NCBI GenBank assembly: GCA_965652395.1
Contig: CBFGUW010000009.1
Location: 62,001 to 126,000 of the forward strand
From: Saccharospirillum sp965652395
Lineage (GTDB): Bacteria > Pseudomonadota > Gammaproteobacteria > Pseudomonadales > Natronospirillaceae
Length of the DNA stretch: 64,000 bases
Direction: 5' to 3'
In this document: in pieces, positions 26,731 through 35,500 of the stretch
How positions within the stretch are numbered: position 1 is the stretch's first letter
Layout of the letters: every line of letters begins with the position of its first letter
Translations under genes and position numbers: made by a program
Notes under the pieces: model-generated
The model's input: only the letters and a program-made list of their open reading frames with translations
Database searches by the model: none
Told to the model about the DNA's origin: nothing

Positions 26731-27687
26731 TCATGCATCCCCATCCACGGCCGGTAAATCGCCGCCGAGGTGCGTTACCCGCTCAATCACCAACTGGGCG
26801 AGCATGTCGGGCTGAAACTTCGCCAAAAAGTCGTTGGCGCCCACCTTTTTTACCATCGCTTGGTTAAAGACACCACTCAGAGAGGTATGCAGCAGGATAT
26901 GAAGGTCGTTTAATTGAGGGTGGTTCCTAATTTCAGAAGTCAGGGTATAGCCGTCCATCTCGGGCATTTCAATATCGGATATCACGATAGGATAACGATC
27001 AGCCGGGTGCACGCCTTCCGCTACCAGTGCCAGCAGATGATCCAGCGCTTCGCGACCGTCGTTCACGGCAACCACGGTGAGGCCCACCTGCTCCAGAGTG
27101 CGGGAAATCTGTTTACGGGCGATTTTTGAATCGTCCGCTATCAGGACCTGCTTGGACACCGTCCTGGAGGTTACTTCTTCGGTAACGATACCCTCGCTGA
27201 TGTCCTCGGTCATCGGTGTCACCTCAGCAAGGATTTTCTCGACATCGATAATCTCGACCAGCTTATCCTCGTATTTGGTGACGGCCGTGAGGAAATGATC
27301 GTGCCCGGTCCCCTTGGGTGGCGGTTGCACGTCTTCCCAGTTGATGTTGATGATGCGCTCCACGCCCTTCACCAGAAAGCCCTGGCTGCGCATATTGTAT
27401 TCGGTGATGATCGCCAGGCGATCCTCGATTTTATCGATGGGTGCGTTCCCGGTGGCGCGACTCAAATCCAGAATGGGAATGGTTCCACCCCGAATATGGG
27501 CGACCCCTTTCACCACAGAGTTGCTTTGAGGCAGCTGGGTCAACGCCGGACATTGAAGCACTTCTTTTACTTTGAATACGTTGATGCCGTAAATCTGGTC
27601 CCCGTCCAGGCGAAACAGAAGTAACTCCAGCCGGTTCTGACCGACCAATTGCGTGCGTTGGTTTACACTGTCCAATACGCCTGCCAT
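26731..27687 (-). CDS. cheV: Chemotaxis coupling protein CheV (CheW-REC)
   Basis: A 318-residue fusion of a CheW-like domain (residues about 15-165; LLLFRLDGDQIYGINVFKV, VKGVAHIRGGTIPILDLS) and a receiver domain (about 185-310) with phospho-acceptor Asp in VISDIEMPEMDG and the conserved Lys near LAKF. It couples receptors to CheA and may act as a phosphate sink or adaptation factor. GGAG eight bases before ATG 27687 decides the start over an in-frame GTG at 27699. A cheV-cheR pair beside flagellar genes is common in Pseudomonas and Vibrio relatives. Confidence 0.94.
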   Translation of the reverse strand: MAGVLDSVNQRTQLVGQNRLELLLFRLDGDQIYGINVFKVKEVLQCPALTQLPQSNSVVKGVAHIRGGTIPILDLSRATGNAPIDKIEDRLAIITEYNMRSQGFLVKGVERIININWEDVQPPPKGTGHDHFLTAVTKYEDKLVEIIDVEKILAEVTPMTEDISEGIVTEEVTSRTVSKQVLIADDSKIARKQISRTLEQVGLTVVAVNDGREALDHLLALVAEGVHPADRYPIVISDIEMPEMDGYTLTSEIRNHPQLNDLHILLHTSLSGVFNQAMVKKVGANDFLAKFQPDMLAQLVIERVTHLGGDLPAVDGDA

Positions 27688-28034
27688 ACGTTTCTCCACT
27701 CTCTTTCACTGACGCCCGCCCGCAACTGGAGGGCGTCTCCCGGTTTACCGGATCGGCATACCCTTTGCAAACATGACTCCACAAAAGGGTACAACAAGGG
27801 TTTGCTTTGGGTTACGTCGTCAATTTCTCGGCTATCCCGGTTATCGGGCGCTGGCAGCAAAAAAGGTGCTTTCGCCCGGCTCGACTGGCTTGTGGAGGTA
27901 TTACCTCCATTGCCCGGCTTTCAAATTCACAATCAGGAATGCCTTTGGTCGCGCCACAAAACCGTCGTTGCCCACCAACACCTATTACAGCCAGATTCAT
28001 AAAGCATAGTCGGCTATTGGCACAGGACAACTGG
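27688..28034. promoter_or_regulatory. 347-bp divergent gap cheV/flgA with 17-bp palindrome
   Basis: This region separates cheV (minus) from flgA (plus) and must hold both promoters. A palindrome, TGGAGGTA-T-TACCTCCA, is at 27893-27909; a weaker GACGCCC/GGGCGTC hairpin lies at about 27710-27740. I found no convincing sigma-54 or sigma-28 box. The flgA frame is open through most of the region, but the encoded sequence is unlike FlgA and begins without a ribosome site, so I treat it as non-coding. Confidence 0.5.
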
Positions 28035-28796
28035 ATGCCACAATTATCGTCTATATCGGCCAAGGGGCTACAAAGCTTAAGCAAAGCCGTGCACACCGGC
28101 CTTTTCGGCGTGTTGCTTGCCCTACCCCTATGGACGGATGCCCAACCCTCCGCAGACGCCACCTCCCAGATAGACCAGGCCCTGGCCCAAGCGACGGAGA
28201 CCCGCATCGAACACCGCTACCCCGACTTAACCAAAGACAGCTACACAGTGGATTACCAACTGCCAGCGGCAACAACGACTTTAGAGGCCTGCCCGGAGCC
28301 GGTCTCTGTGGACTGGCGCGGCCAATCCCTCGCCGGTCGGCAGACGCCGAAAATCAGCTGCGACCCCTTGGGATGGCAACTGTATGTCCCCATCACTCTG
28401 GCCATACATCGCCCTGTGGTAGTCTCCAAAGGCAGCCTGTCACGCGGCCAACGCCTGACCGCAGCCGACCTGCACTTGAGAACGATGGATATCGGCGGCC
28501 TACACCTTGGCTATTTCGACAGCGTCGAAGAGCTGGAAGGCTACGAAGTGGCACGAAACCTGAAACCCGGAGACGTTATCACGCCTCACATGGCGGAACC
28601 GCCGGTCATGATACAGCGCGGCGACCGGGTGGTGATTATTGCCACCACCAGCGGCGGGCTCTCGGTTCGTACGCTCGGGGAAGCCTTGAGAGACGGCCGG
28701 GCCGGACATCAGATTCCTGTCAGGAATTTGACGTCCCGCAAGGTGGTTCACGCCTACGTCAAAAGCAAAGGCGTGGTTGAGATAGCAGTGGATTGA
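28035..28796 (+). CDS. flgA: Flagellar P-ring chaperone FlgA
   Basis: A 253-residue FlgA. I start at ATG 28035, giving a short charged segment and a hydrophobic stretch (TGLFGVLLALPLWTDAQP) that serves as a signal peptide. The SAF-like domain contains HRPVVVSKGSLSRGQRLTAA and ARNLKPGDVITPHM, and the end (GRAGHQIPVRNLTSRKVVH) is the typical FlgA C-terminus. Periplasmic; assists FlgI polymerisation. The stop is followed directly by the leader of intergenic element E1. The position upstream of flgM-flgN is typical of pseudomonads and relatives. Confidence 0.92.
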   Translation: MPQLSSISAKGLQSLSKAVHTGLFGVLLALPLWTDAQPSADATSQIDQALAQATETRIEHRYPDLTKDSYTVDYQLPAATTTLEACPEPVSVDWRGQSLAGRQTPKISCDPLGWQLYVPITLAIHRPVVVSKGSLSRGQRLTAADLHLRTMDIGGLHLGYFDSVEELEGYEVARNLKPGDVITPHMAEPPVMIQRGDRVVIIATTSGGLSVRTLGEALRDGRAGHQIPVRNLTSRKVVHAYVKSKGVVEIAVD

Positions 28797-28842
28797 TTCT
28801 TGGTTGACGCGACTTTTTGTTATGTGGCTGAACCCGCCCCGC

Positions 28843-28941
28843 TGTCCTGGTTAGCCCCTGCGGGGTCGCTGTGAATACGTCCTTGTACGCTTGACCGCAG
28901 CATCCATACTGCGGACACCCCCGCAGGGGCTAACCAGGACA
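28843..28941 (+). repeat. Intergenic stem-loop element E1
   Basis: Perfect 23-bp inverted arms at 28843-28865 (from TGTCCTGGTTAGCCCC) and 28919-28941 enclose a core: GGGGTCGCTGTGAATACG, GCTTGACC, and an inner hairpin CCGCAG-CATCCATA-CTGCGG (28895-28914) followed by ACACCCCC. The core matches E2, E3 and E4, whereas the arms differ. A leader with TTCTTGG and ACTTTTTGTTATGTGG begins right after the flgA stop and resembles the leaders of the other elements. Together with E2 it fills the 475-bp gap 28797-29271. Confidence 0.85.
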
Positions 28942-29004
28942 ACGGCGCTAGCCAATGTCATGCAACAAATCGAATGGGTATAGGAGCTTAAGCGTTCTCT
29001 GAAA

Positions 29005-29132
29005 GCCCCAAGGGCCGGGTATACCCAAGTGGGGATGTCCGAAACATGGATGTTTCGGCCAAGCCTATAGGGCGGTCCGACGTTTCGGGATATTTACGGC
29101 GACCCCAATTGGGTATACCCGGCCCTTGGGGC
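29005..29132 (-). repeat. Intergenic stem-loop element E2 (facing E1)
   Basis: Perfect 24-bp arms at 29005-29028 (from GCCCCAAGGGCCGGGTAT) and 29109-29132 enclose the family core in reverse orientation. Read on the minus strand: GGGGTCGCCGTAAATATC, GGCTTGGCC, hairpin CCGAAACATCCATGTTTCGG (29039-29058), then ACATCCCC. The minus-strand leader (29133-29175) contains CCTTGGCTCTGGTTTTTGTG and CCAGTGGTCCG. It ends about 30 bp before the flgM sigma-28 promoter. No gene overlaps it. Confidence 0.85.
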
Positions 29133-29206
29133 GGACCACTGGCACAAAAACCAGAGCCAAGGACCACCCCAAAGCCACGAAAATCAGATTTTTTCACAAA
29201 AAGGGC

Positions 29207-29233
29207 TAAAGTTCCTGGAGAAAGGGCCGCTAA
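29207..29233 (+). promoter_or_regulatory. Sigma-28 (FliA) promoter of flgM
   Basis: TAAAGTT at 29207-29213 and GCCGCTAA at 29226-29233 with the exact sigma-28 spacing (consensus TAAAGTTT-N11-GCCGATAA); only one -10 base and one -35 base differ. It is 39 bp from the flgM ATG. FliA-dependent flgM gives the usual feedback of the anti-sigma factor on its own sigma. Confidence 0.88.
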
Positions 29234-29271
29234 CCCCTTCAGGAAAGTATATTTAACGCGAGGATGAACTC

Positions 29272-29580
29272 ATGGCCATGAACATAAACGGCCTGCCACC
29301 GGGCCAAAGCGGCACCACCAAGACCCGTCAGAATGAATCGACGGGCGAGGTTAAAAGCAATACCGAGAAAAGTGGAACGGAAACTGCTAGCAAGGATGAT
29401 GTGGTGAAACTGTCTGATCGGGCCGAGGTACTGCGTACCGTTAACAGCAAAATGCAGAACCTGCCGGACATCGATCAGGAAAAAGTCGACCGCATCCGGA
29501 GCGCCATCCAGAATGGCGACTACAAGATTGACTACGACAAACTGGCGGCCGCCTTCCGACGCTTCGAATCAGGATTGTGA
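29272..29580 (+). CDS. flgM: Anti-sigma-28 factor FlgM
   Basis: A 102-residue FlgM that binds FliA until it is exported after hook completion. It starts MAMNINGLPPGQSG, a conserved FlgM N-terminus, has a disordered Thr/Ser/Lys-rich middle, and the sigma-binding C-terminal helices VVKLSDRAEVLRTVNSKMQN and VDRIRSAIQNGDYKID. GAGGA precedes ATG 29272, and a sigma-28 promoter is just upstream. flgN follows after 40 bp. Confidence 0.93.
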   Translation: MAMNINGLPPGQSGTTKTRQNESTGEVKSNTEKSGTETASKDDVVKLSDRAEVLRTVNSKMQNLPDIDQEKVDRIRSAIQNGDYKIDYDKLAAAFRRFESGL

Positions 29581-29620
29581 TCCATCGACGTGTGGGCTGT
29601 CGCCGGGGAGACTCGGGGAC

Positions 29621-30112
29621 ATGACTATCGACACCCACACTGTGCAGCGGCTACGCCAGGCCCTGCAGGACACACTCGACGCCGGTTTGCGTTTTCAACC
29701 GCTGCTCACCGCGGAACAGGAAGCATTAAGCAGCGCCGATCTGGCATCGCTGGCCGACACCCTGGAACAAAAGAAACAGCTAACCGAACAGTTGCTTAAA
29801 GCCTCTCAAAGTCTGCTCAGTTGGTGTGCCGAGCAAGATATCGAGCCGGACTATCAAGAATTCGAACGCTGGACCGTCGCTCTGCCCGAAGCAGACCGCT
29901 CCCCACTGTTGGCACAGTGGCAGGAAGTACGGCAATGCCTCGACACCAACCAGCGCTCCAATGCCGTCAACCGGCAACTCCTTGCCTCCCTCACCGCCCG
30001 CAACCAGGCCAAGATGAACCTGCTGAAAAACCTGGTGGGCTCCACGGACACCTATTCTGCCAGCGGTTCCCGATCCTCCGGGATGGTCACCGGCTGGGTA
30101 GACTCGGTCTGA
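29621..30112 (+). CDS. flgN: FlgK/FlgL export chaperone FlgN
   Basis: A 163-residue helical FlgN. LRQALQDTLDAGLRFQPLLT and the block AEQEALSSADLASLADTLEQ-KKQLTEQL match the FlgN family; the C-terminal part (NRQLLASLTARNQAKMNLLK) holds the client-binding helix. It guards FlgK and FlgL in the cytoplasm before export. ATG 29621 is preceded by a GGGGA site; the frame extends upstream inside flgM. Co-transcribed with flgM. Confidence 0.9.
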   Translation: MTIDTHTVQRLRQALQDTLDAGLRFQPLLTAEQEALSSADLASLADTLEQKKQLTEQLLKASQSLLSWCAEQDIEPDYQEFERWTVALPEADRSPLLAQWQEVRQCLDTNQRSNAVNRQLLASLTARNQAKMNLLKNLVGSTDTYSASGSRSSGMVTGWVDSV

Positions 30113-30130
30113 TACGGAGCCTCCCCGCTT

Positions 30131-31795
30131 ATGTATATTGACCAGTTGACGCTCTTCATCGTCGGTGAGATCGCCCTCGTTTATGTGGTAATCACCATCT
30201 TCATGCTGTACCGCAATCGGCTGTTTCACGTGTTGGTGGCACTGCTGAAGGAGCTGCGGGGTGATACCGCTCGCCAACTGGAAGCTCAACTGGAGGAAAA
30301 TGCTGCGCTCCAGGCTGAAAATGAACGCCTGATGGTGGAAATGCAGAACCTCTCCGAGACGGGGGGAGTCAGCTTTTCGGGCCAGTTGCAACAGCGAATC
30401 GACACCCTGACCAACCGGGCCAAACAAACCGGCACCAATCTGAAAAAACCGCCCGGCCCGGAAGACGACTACCAGCTCGAATGGTTGCGCCGACGAATCC
30501 TTCAATTGGAAAAGGAGATCGCCACCGAAGAGCTGCACGAGGACGACTGGCGTCCCCTCGCCCAAAATGCTCTCGAAGACGCCGGGCTGGAAAGCGCAGA
30601 CCCGAACCGGAAGGCCGCCACGGAGGACGCGACCCAGGCCTCGGCACTCGAAAAACAGGTCAAACAATACCGAACCCAATATGAATCCGCTCGGGACCGA
30701 ATCTCGTTGCTGGAAGGCGAACTGGACCAGATAAAGAGCATTAACACCGTTCAGGCCAACCACTATGAGCGCCCGGAGATGGGCGCCTACACCGACCAGC
30801 TCTACAAGCTGAAATGCGAGAAGTTCGATCTCCAGGAAAGCATCAACCAGCTGAACCTCAAGATCCAACAAATGGATCCGGGCAGTGATGAGTACATCCG
30901 TGAACTGACCAAGCAGTTGAATCAGCTTGAAAAGTATATGAAAGACGCGGACATCAACATCAACCTGTTGGAGAAAGAGCTCGAAGCCGCTCATCACGAG
31001 AATGAAGCGTTGGAGGGCGAAGTCAAAAACCTGAAAAACCGGTTGAAAGATATTGCCACCACCGAGGATCGCCAGGCCATTCTCGATTTGAAAAACATCG
31101 ATAAACTGTCCGGCAACACCAACAAACAAGCTCAGTCTGTCGCGACCCTGAAAGAGTCGATCGAGCAGCTGCGCAACGGCGAGCCTCAGGAAAATGTTCT
31201 GGAGTTGCAGGAATCCGAAGTGGCACGCCTGGAATTGCTGGTCAGGGATTCGGCCAACAGCATCGCGATTTTGGAAATGGAGCTGGAACAGGCGCAAAGC
31301 ACAATCGATCAGTTAACCGAGCGGGAGCGGGAGCTGCTGGCCAAACTGGAAAGCGGCTTATCGAGTGGCGACACACCTGCACCATCGGAAAGCAAAGGAA
31401 GCACCACCGATCAACTGGAAGACCTCAACAACCAGCAGCAGGCCAGTCTCGGTGAATTGAAAACCCACGTTGAGGCCATTCGCAACGGTGGCGACGCCAT
31501 GGAGATCATCATTCAACAGGAGCAGGAAATCGCTCAACTGGAAAACCTGCTGCTTGAATCCAAGGTTTTGATGTCCAATCTTGAAAAAGAGATCCAGGCC
31601 GGTGCTCCCGCCACGGAGGCTTCCGCCAAGCACCGCCCCGATTCAAACGAAGACATGGAAGAAATGGAACTCCTGCTGCAGCAGTTCATGACCGACAGCC
31701 AGACCATGCTGACCCGCATCAAGGAGCTGGAAGACGAGAACAAGCGGCTCTCAAACGCCGCCAAGGGCACGAGCCGGTCCGAGGAGACCGGTTAA
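30131..31795 (+). CDS. Long coiled-coil membrane-anchored protein, function unknown
   Basis: A 554-residue protein: short N-terminal tail, one membrane helix (about residues 8-27, LFIVGEIALVYVVITIFML), then nearly continuous Glu/Gln/Leu-rich heptads to about residue 545. Two stretches are related: residues about 340-388 (ESIEQLRNGEPQENVLELQE, LELLVRDSANSIAILEMELE) and 442-490 (THVEAIRNGGDAMEIIIQQE, LENLLLESKVLMSNLEKEI), so there is an internal duplication. It lies 18 bp after flgN, presumably in the same transcript. I do not recognise the family; a link to flagellar or polar organisation is inferred from location only. Confidence 0.85.
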   Translation: MYIDQLTLFIVGEIALVYVVITIFMLYRNRLFHVLVALLKELRGDTARQLEAQLEENAALQAENERLMVEMQNLSETGGVSFSGQLQQRIDTLTNRAKQTGTNLKKPPGPEDDYQLEWLRRRILQLEKEIATEELHEDDWRPLAQNALEDAGLESADPNRKAATEDATQASALEKQVKQYRTQYESARDRISLLEGELDQIKSINTVQANHYERPEMGAYTDQLYKLKCEKFDLQESINQLNLKIQQMDPGSDEYIRELTKQLNQLEKYMKDADININLLEKELEAAHHENEALEGEVKNLKNRLKDIATTEDRQAILDLKNIDKLSGNTNKQAQSVATLKESIEQLRNGEPQENVLELQESEVARLELLVRDSANSIAILEMELEQAQSTIDQLTERERELLAKLESGLSSGDTPAPSESKGSTTDQLEDLNNQQQASLGELKTHVEAIRNGGDAMEIIIQQEQEIAQLENLLLESKVLMSNLEKEIQAGAPATEASAKHRPDSNEDMEEMELLLQQFMTDSQTMLTRIKELEDENKRLSNAAKGTSRSEETG

Positions 31796-31898
31796 ATCCC
31801 TCTCCTACTTAGGAAGGACGTCTAGACGGCAAGATCGTGTTCCGGCCCGTTTTCTGCTATAAAGAGTTCGATCCGAACAACAATAACCCAAGCGTGCC

Positions 31899-32537
31899 AT
31901 GACAGAAGACATTGCTGTACTGATCGCAGACGATCATCCGCTCTTCCGCAACGCTATCTCGGAAGCTTTAAGCAACACCCAAACACCCGTCAATATCAGC
32001 CAGGCCGATTCGCTGGAAAGCACTCTTGAACGGCTTGGGCAGGGCGACATCGACCTCGTTCTGCTTGACCTGAAAATGCCGGGCAGTGAGGGGTTGCTGG
32101 GGTTAATTCAGATACGCAACCTGCACCCGGAAGTCGCCGTGGCGGTAATCACGGCCAACGAGTCCGGCCGGACTATGACCCAGGTGAAAGCCGCTGGCGC
32201 ACTGGGCTATCTGCCCAAGTCGATGGCTTTGGAACAACTGGTCAACGCCTTGAATGGTCTGCTAAAAGGCACTCCATTTTTCCCCAACGGGTTGAGCAAC
32301 AGCCTGGACTGCCAGGACGATGTGGAAGCCATTCGCAAGTTGGCCACGCTCACGCCGCAACAGCAAAGAGTGCTGGCGCTGATCGCCCGTGGCTTCCTGA
32401 ACAAACAGATCGCTTATGAGCTGGATGTGAAGGAAACGACGGTGAAGACACACGTCTCGGAAATATTTCGCAAGCTGGATATCTATAACCGCACCCAGGC
32501 GGCCATGTATAACCAGTATCTGGAAGTGCCGGAGTAA
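31899..32537 (+). CDS. NarL/FixJ-type response regulator
   Basis: A 212-residue two-domain regulator. Receiver domain residues 1-120: acidic pair Asp11-Asp12 in LIADDHPLF, acceptor Asp57 in LVLLDLKMPG, and Lys in GYLPKS. LuxR-type helix-turn-helix at about 145-205: LTPQQQRVLALIARGFLNKQ and VKETTVKTHVSEIFRKL. It faces the symporter-linked hybrid kinase at 32599-36051 (convergent), the most likely partner. TATAAA at 31859-31864 could be its -10. Cytoplasmic DNA-binding protein. Confidence 0.92.
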   Translation: MTEDIAVLIADDHPLFRNAISEALSNTQTPVNISQADSLESTLERLGQGDIDLVLLDLKMPGSEGLLGLIQIRNLHPEVAVAVITANESGRTMTQVKAAGALGYLPKSMALEQLVNALNGLLKGTPFFPNGLSNSLDCQDDVEAIRKLATLTPQQQRVLALIARGFLNKQIAYELDVKETTVKTHVSEIFRKLDIYNRTQAAMYNQYLEVPE

Positions 32538-32598
32538 CCCATCCTCTCATAGCGTCCAGACCGAATAGGCGCCCTCCTCCGAGGGCTCCGGTTTCACC

Positions 32599-35500
32599 TC
32601 ACCTCAATGAAGCATCCACCAATGACCGCAACTGCAGTGGCTTCACGGGCTTTTTCAGCAGCCTGAACCCCCGGCGTTCAATGGCGATTCGAACATCGTC
32701 GGTATAATCCGCCGTAATAACGATGACCGGGGTGCCGCGCAGCCAGCTTTGCTGCCATTCCTTCAATAAAGCCAGGCCGGTCATGCCATGGTCGAGATGG
32801 TAGTCCATGATGATCAGATCAGGCATACCCCGCGCCACGCAGGCTTCGGCTCCTTCTTTGTCCGCAGCGGTATCGACCTGAAACCCCCATTCGGCGAGCA
32901 GACTGTGCATGCCTTCGATGATCTGCTGCTCATTGTCGACACAGAGTATCCGATACACCCGATTCGTCGCTTCGTTGATCAACTGCTCGCTTTCCTGGGT
33001 ATGCAGCGGTTCAGTGACCGGCACCTGAATTCGGAAGCCACTGCCCCGCCCCAGGGTGCTGTGAATGGATACCGGGTGTTTTAGCAGCCGGGAGAGCCGT
33101 CGAACAATGGCGAGCCCCAAACCAAGCCCCTTTTCATCACTCTGGGTATCTGGCAGGCGATGAAATTCCTCGAAAATCTCGTTCTGTTGCTGCTCGTTCA
33201 AACCCGGCCCGGTGTCCCACACCTCGATGGAGCAATGGTCGCCATGACGACGAACGCCCAAGGCCACCCGTCCGCGCTGACTGTAGCGCAGAGCGTTGCT
33301 CAGGAAATTCTGCACCATGCGCCGCAACAGTCTTGGGTCGCTTTCCACCCATAAACTGCTCGGCACCACCGTCAACCGTATGCCTTTTTTGGTGGCCAAT
33401 ACTTCAAATTCCTCATGTAGGGAATGCAGAAGTTTGGCGAGCGAAATCCGTTGCAGCTCGGGCTTGATGATGTCCGAATCCAGTTTCGATATTTCCAATA
33501 ATTCGCTCAATAAATTATCAGCGGAATTCAATGACCGCTCGATTTGCTCCGCCAGATTTACCAGACCATCCATGTCACCCAAACGCCGCAGCTTTGATTG
33601 CAGGCTGGCGGCGAACAAAGCGGCGGAATTCAAGGGTTGCACCAGATCGTGCCCGGCGGCGGCGAGGAACCGGGTTTTATTGGCGTTGGCTTTTTCCAGT
33701 TCAGTATTGGTCAGTTGCAACGCTTGGGTACGTTGCTGCACCTTGTCTTCCAAAATCTCGTTGCTGCGCCTGAGTTGGTCTTCAATGCGCCGTCGATCGG
33801 TGATGTCGGAATACACCGTGATATAACCGCCATCCGGCATTGGCGTACCCTGTATTTCAAGATAGCTGCCATCAGGCCGACGGCGTTCATAGCGGTAAGA
33901 CCCGCCAGATCGCAAATGATCCAAGCGCCTTTGCACCAATTGCTCAACCTCACCCGCGCCACATTCACCTTTCAACGCGTTATAGCGAATCAACTCTTCA
34001 ACTGGGCGCCCTACCGCCAGCAGGCCGTCCGGGTATTCGAACATCTGCTGGTATTCCTGATTCCAGGCGACCACGTTCAAATCCCGGTCGACAATGCTGA
34101 TGCCCTGGTTGATCGACTGCAGCGCCGAGTTCAACAATTCCCGGTTGAATTTCAGAACCTGGGAGGCTTCATCCACCATGGTGGACAGGTCCCGCCATTC
34201 ACCGCTCATCGATTGATCGAAACGCTCGAACAGCAAGCGGGTCGCCGGGGCGCCCAACACGGAAGACAAGGCACGTTCGGCTTGATACAGCAATTCTTCA
34301 TCGGCTTTCTGGTCGCCCAGCAAACGACCGTTCAAAGGATTGATGTAACGGGAAAACAAAACCTGGCGTTTTTCGGCACCGATAAACCGACCCAGCAACA
34401 GATGTAAGTCCCCTACCGATACCTGCCGACCCGAGGTTCCCATCACCGGTGCGTCCGGCCGGTTCGCATGCACGAACAACGATGCCTGCATCCGGTCCTT
34501 CAAGGTTTCGCGATGATAAGCCGAGCCCAGCAACAAACCGAGCACATTCACCGCCAGGCTCCAGGCCGTACCATGAACAATCGGATCCAGCCCGGCCAAC
34601 CCCATCAACGCCTGAGGTCGCAGAAACGAGAGTCCGAACAGCCCCTCCATCAAGTGCTCCGGCATCAGACCGGCACGAACAAAAAGCGGCATCAACAGAG
34701 TGTAGAACCACACCAGGAAACCCAGGCCCAACCCCCAGAGAACACCGTTACGATTTATAGCCGTCCAGAACAGACCGAGAAACAGGGCCGGAGCAAACTG
34801 CGCCACGGCAACGAAAGACACCAGGCCGATGGCCACCAACCCTTCGTAGGCGACAATCAAGCGATAATAGAAAAAGGCGGCCAGAACGATCACCAGAATT
34901 CCCAGACGGCGAAGCCACACAATCCGACGGCCCAGGTCCGGCGCGTCGGTGGACCACCAACCCACTCGAATCAGCGCCGGAAGAATGATTTCGTTGCTCA
35001 GCATGGTGCTGAGCGCCACGGTCGCGATAATCACCATCGAGGTGGCGGCGGAAAGGCCCCCCACGAACGTAAACAGCGCCAGGCCGTTACGGCCTTCGGC
35101 CATGGGAAGAGTGAGTGTTAGATACTCAAGGCTGGCCGCATCCGCCGCGAAATGATGGTAACCCACCAGTACCAACGGCAGCGCGAAAAAATTAATCAAC
35201 AGGAGATAAAGCGGAAAAATCCAACGGGCTTTGTGGAGGTCTTCCTCTTCCTTGTTTTCAACCACCGCCACATGAAACTGCCGTGGCAGCGCGACAATGC
35301 CAACAATGCCCAGCAATACCTGGGTCGTATAGACGTACGGATCGCTGAAATCCGTCAACAGCGCCCAGGTTTCGGGGTTCTCGACGGTATCGCGAATCAA
35401 CTGCCCAAAGCCTCCACCCACGGCATAAACCGCCCAGTAACCCACCGCCAGATAAGCGATGAGTTTGACGACGGACTCGAACGCAATCGCCAACATCATG

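Noticed and set aside
27840..27960. Cyclic-di-GMP riboswitch before flgA
   Set aside because: The conserved GEMM motifs are absent; only the short palindrome is present.
27807..28034. N-terminal extension of flgA, open for 76 codons
   Set aside because: No ribosome site, no resemblance to FlgA, and ATG 28035 gives a proper signal peptide.
28843..29132. CRISPR or integron attC interpretation of the stem-loop elements
   Set aside because: No regular repeat-spacer periodicity, no cas or integrase gene, and no attC-type core sites (GTTRRRY) at the arm ends.
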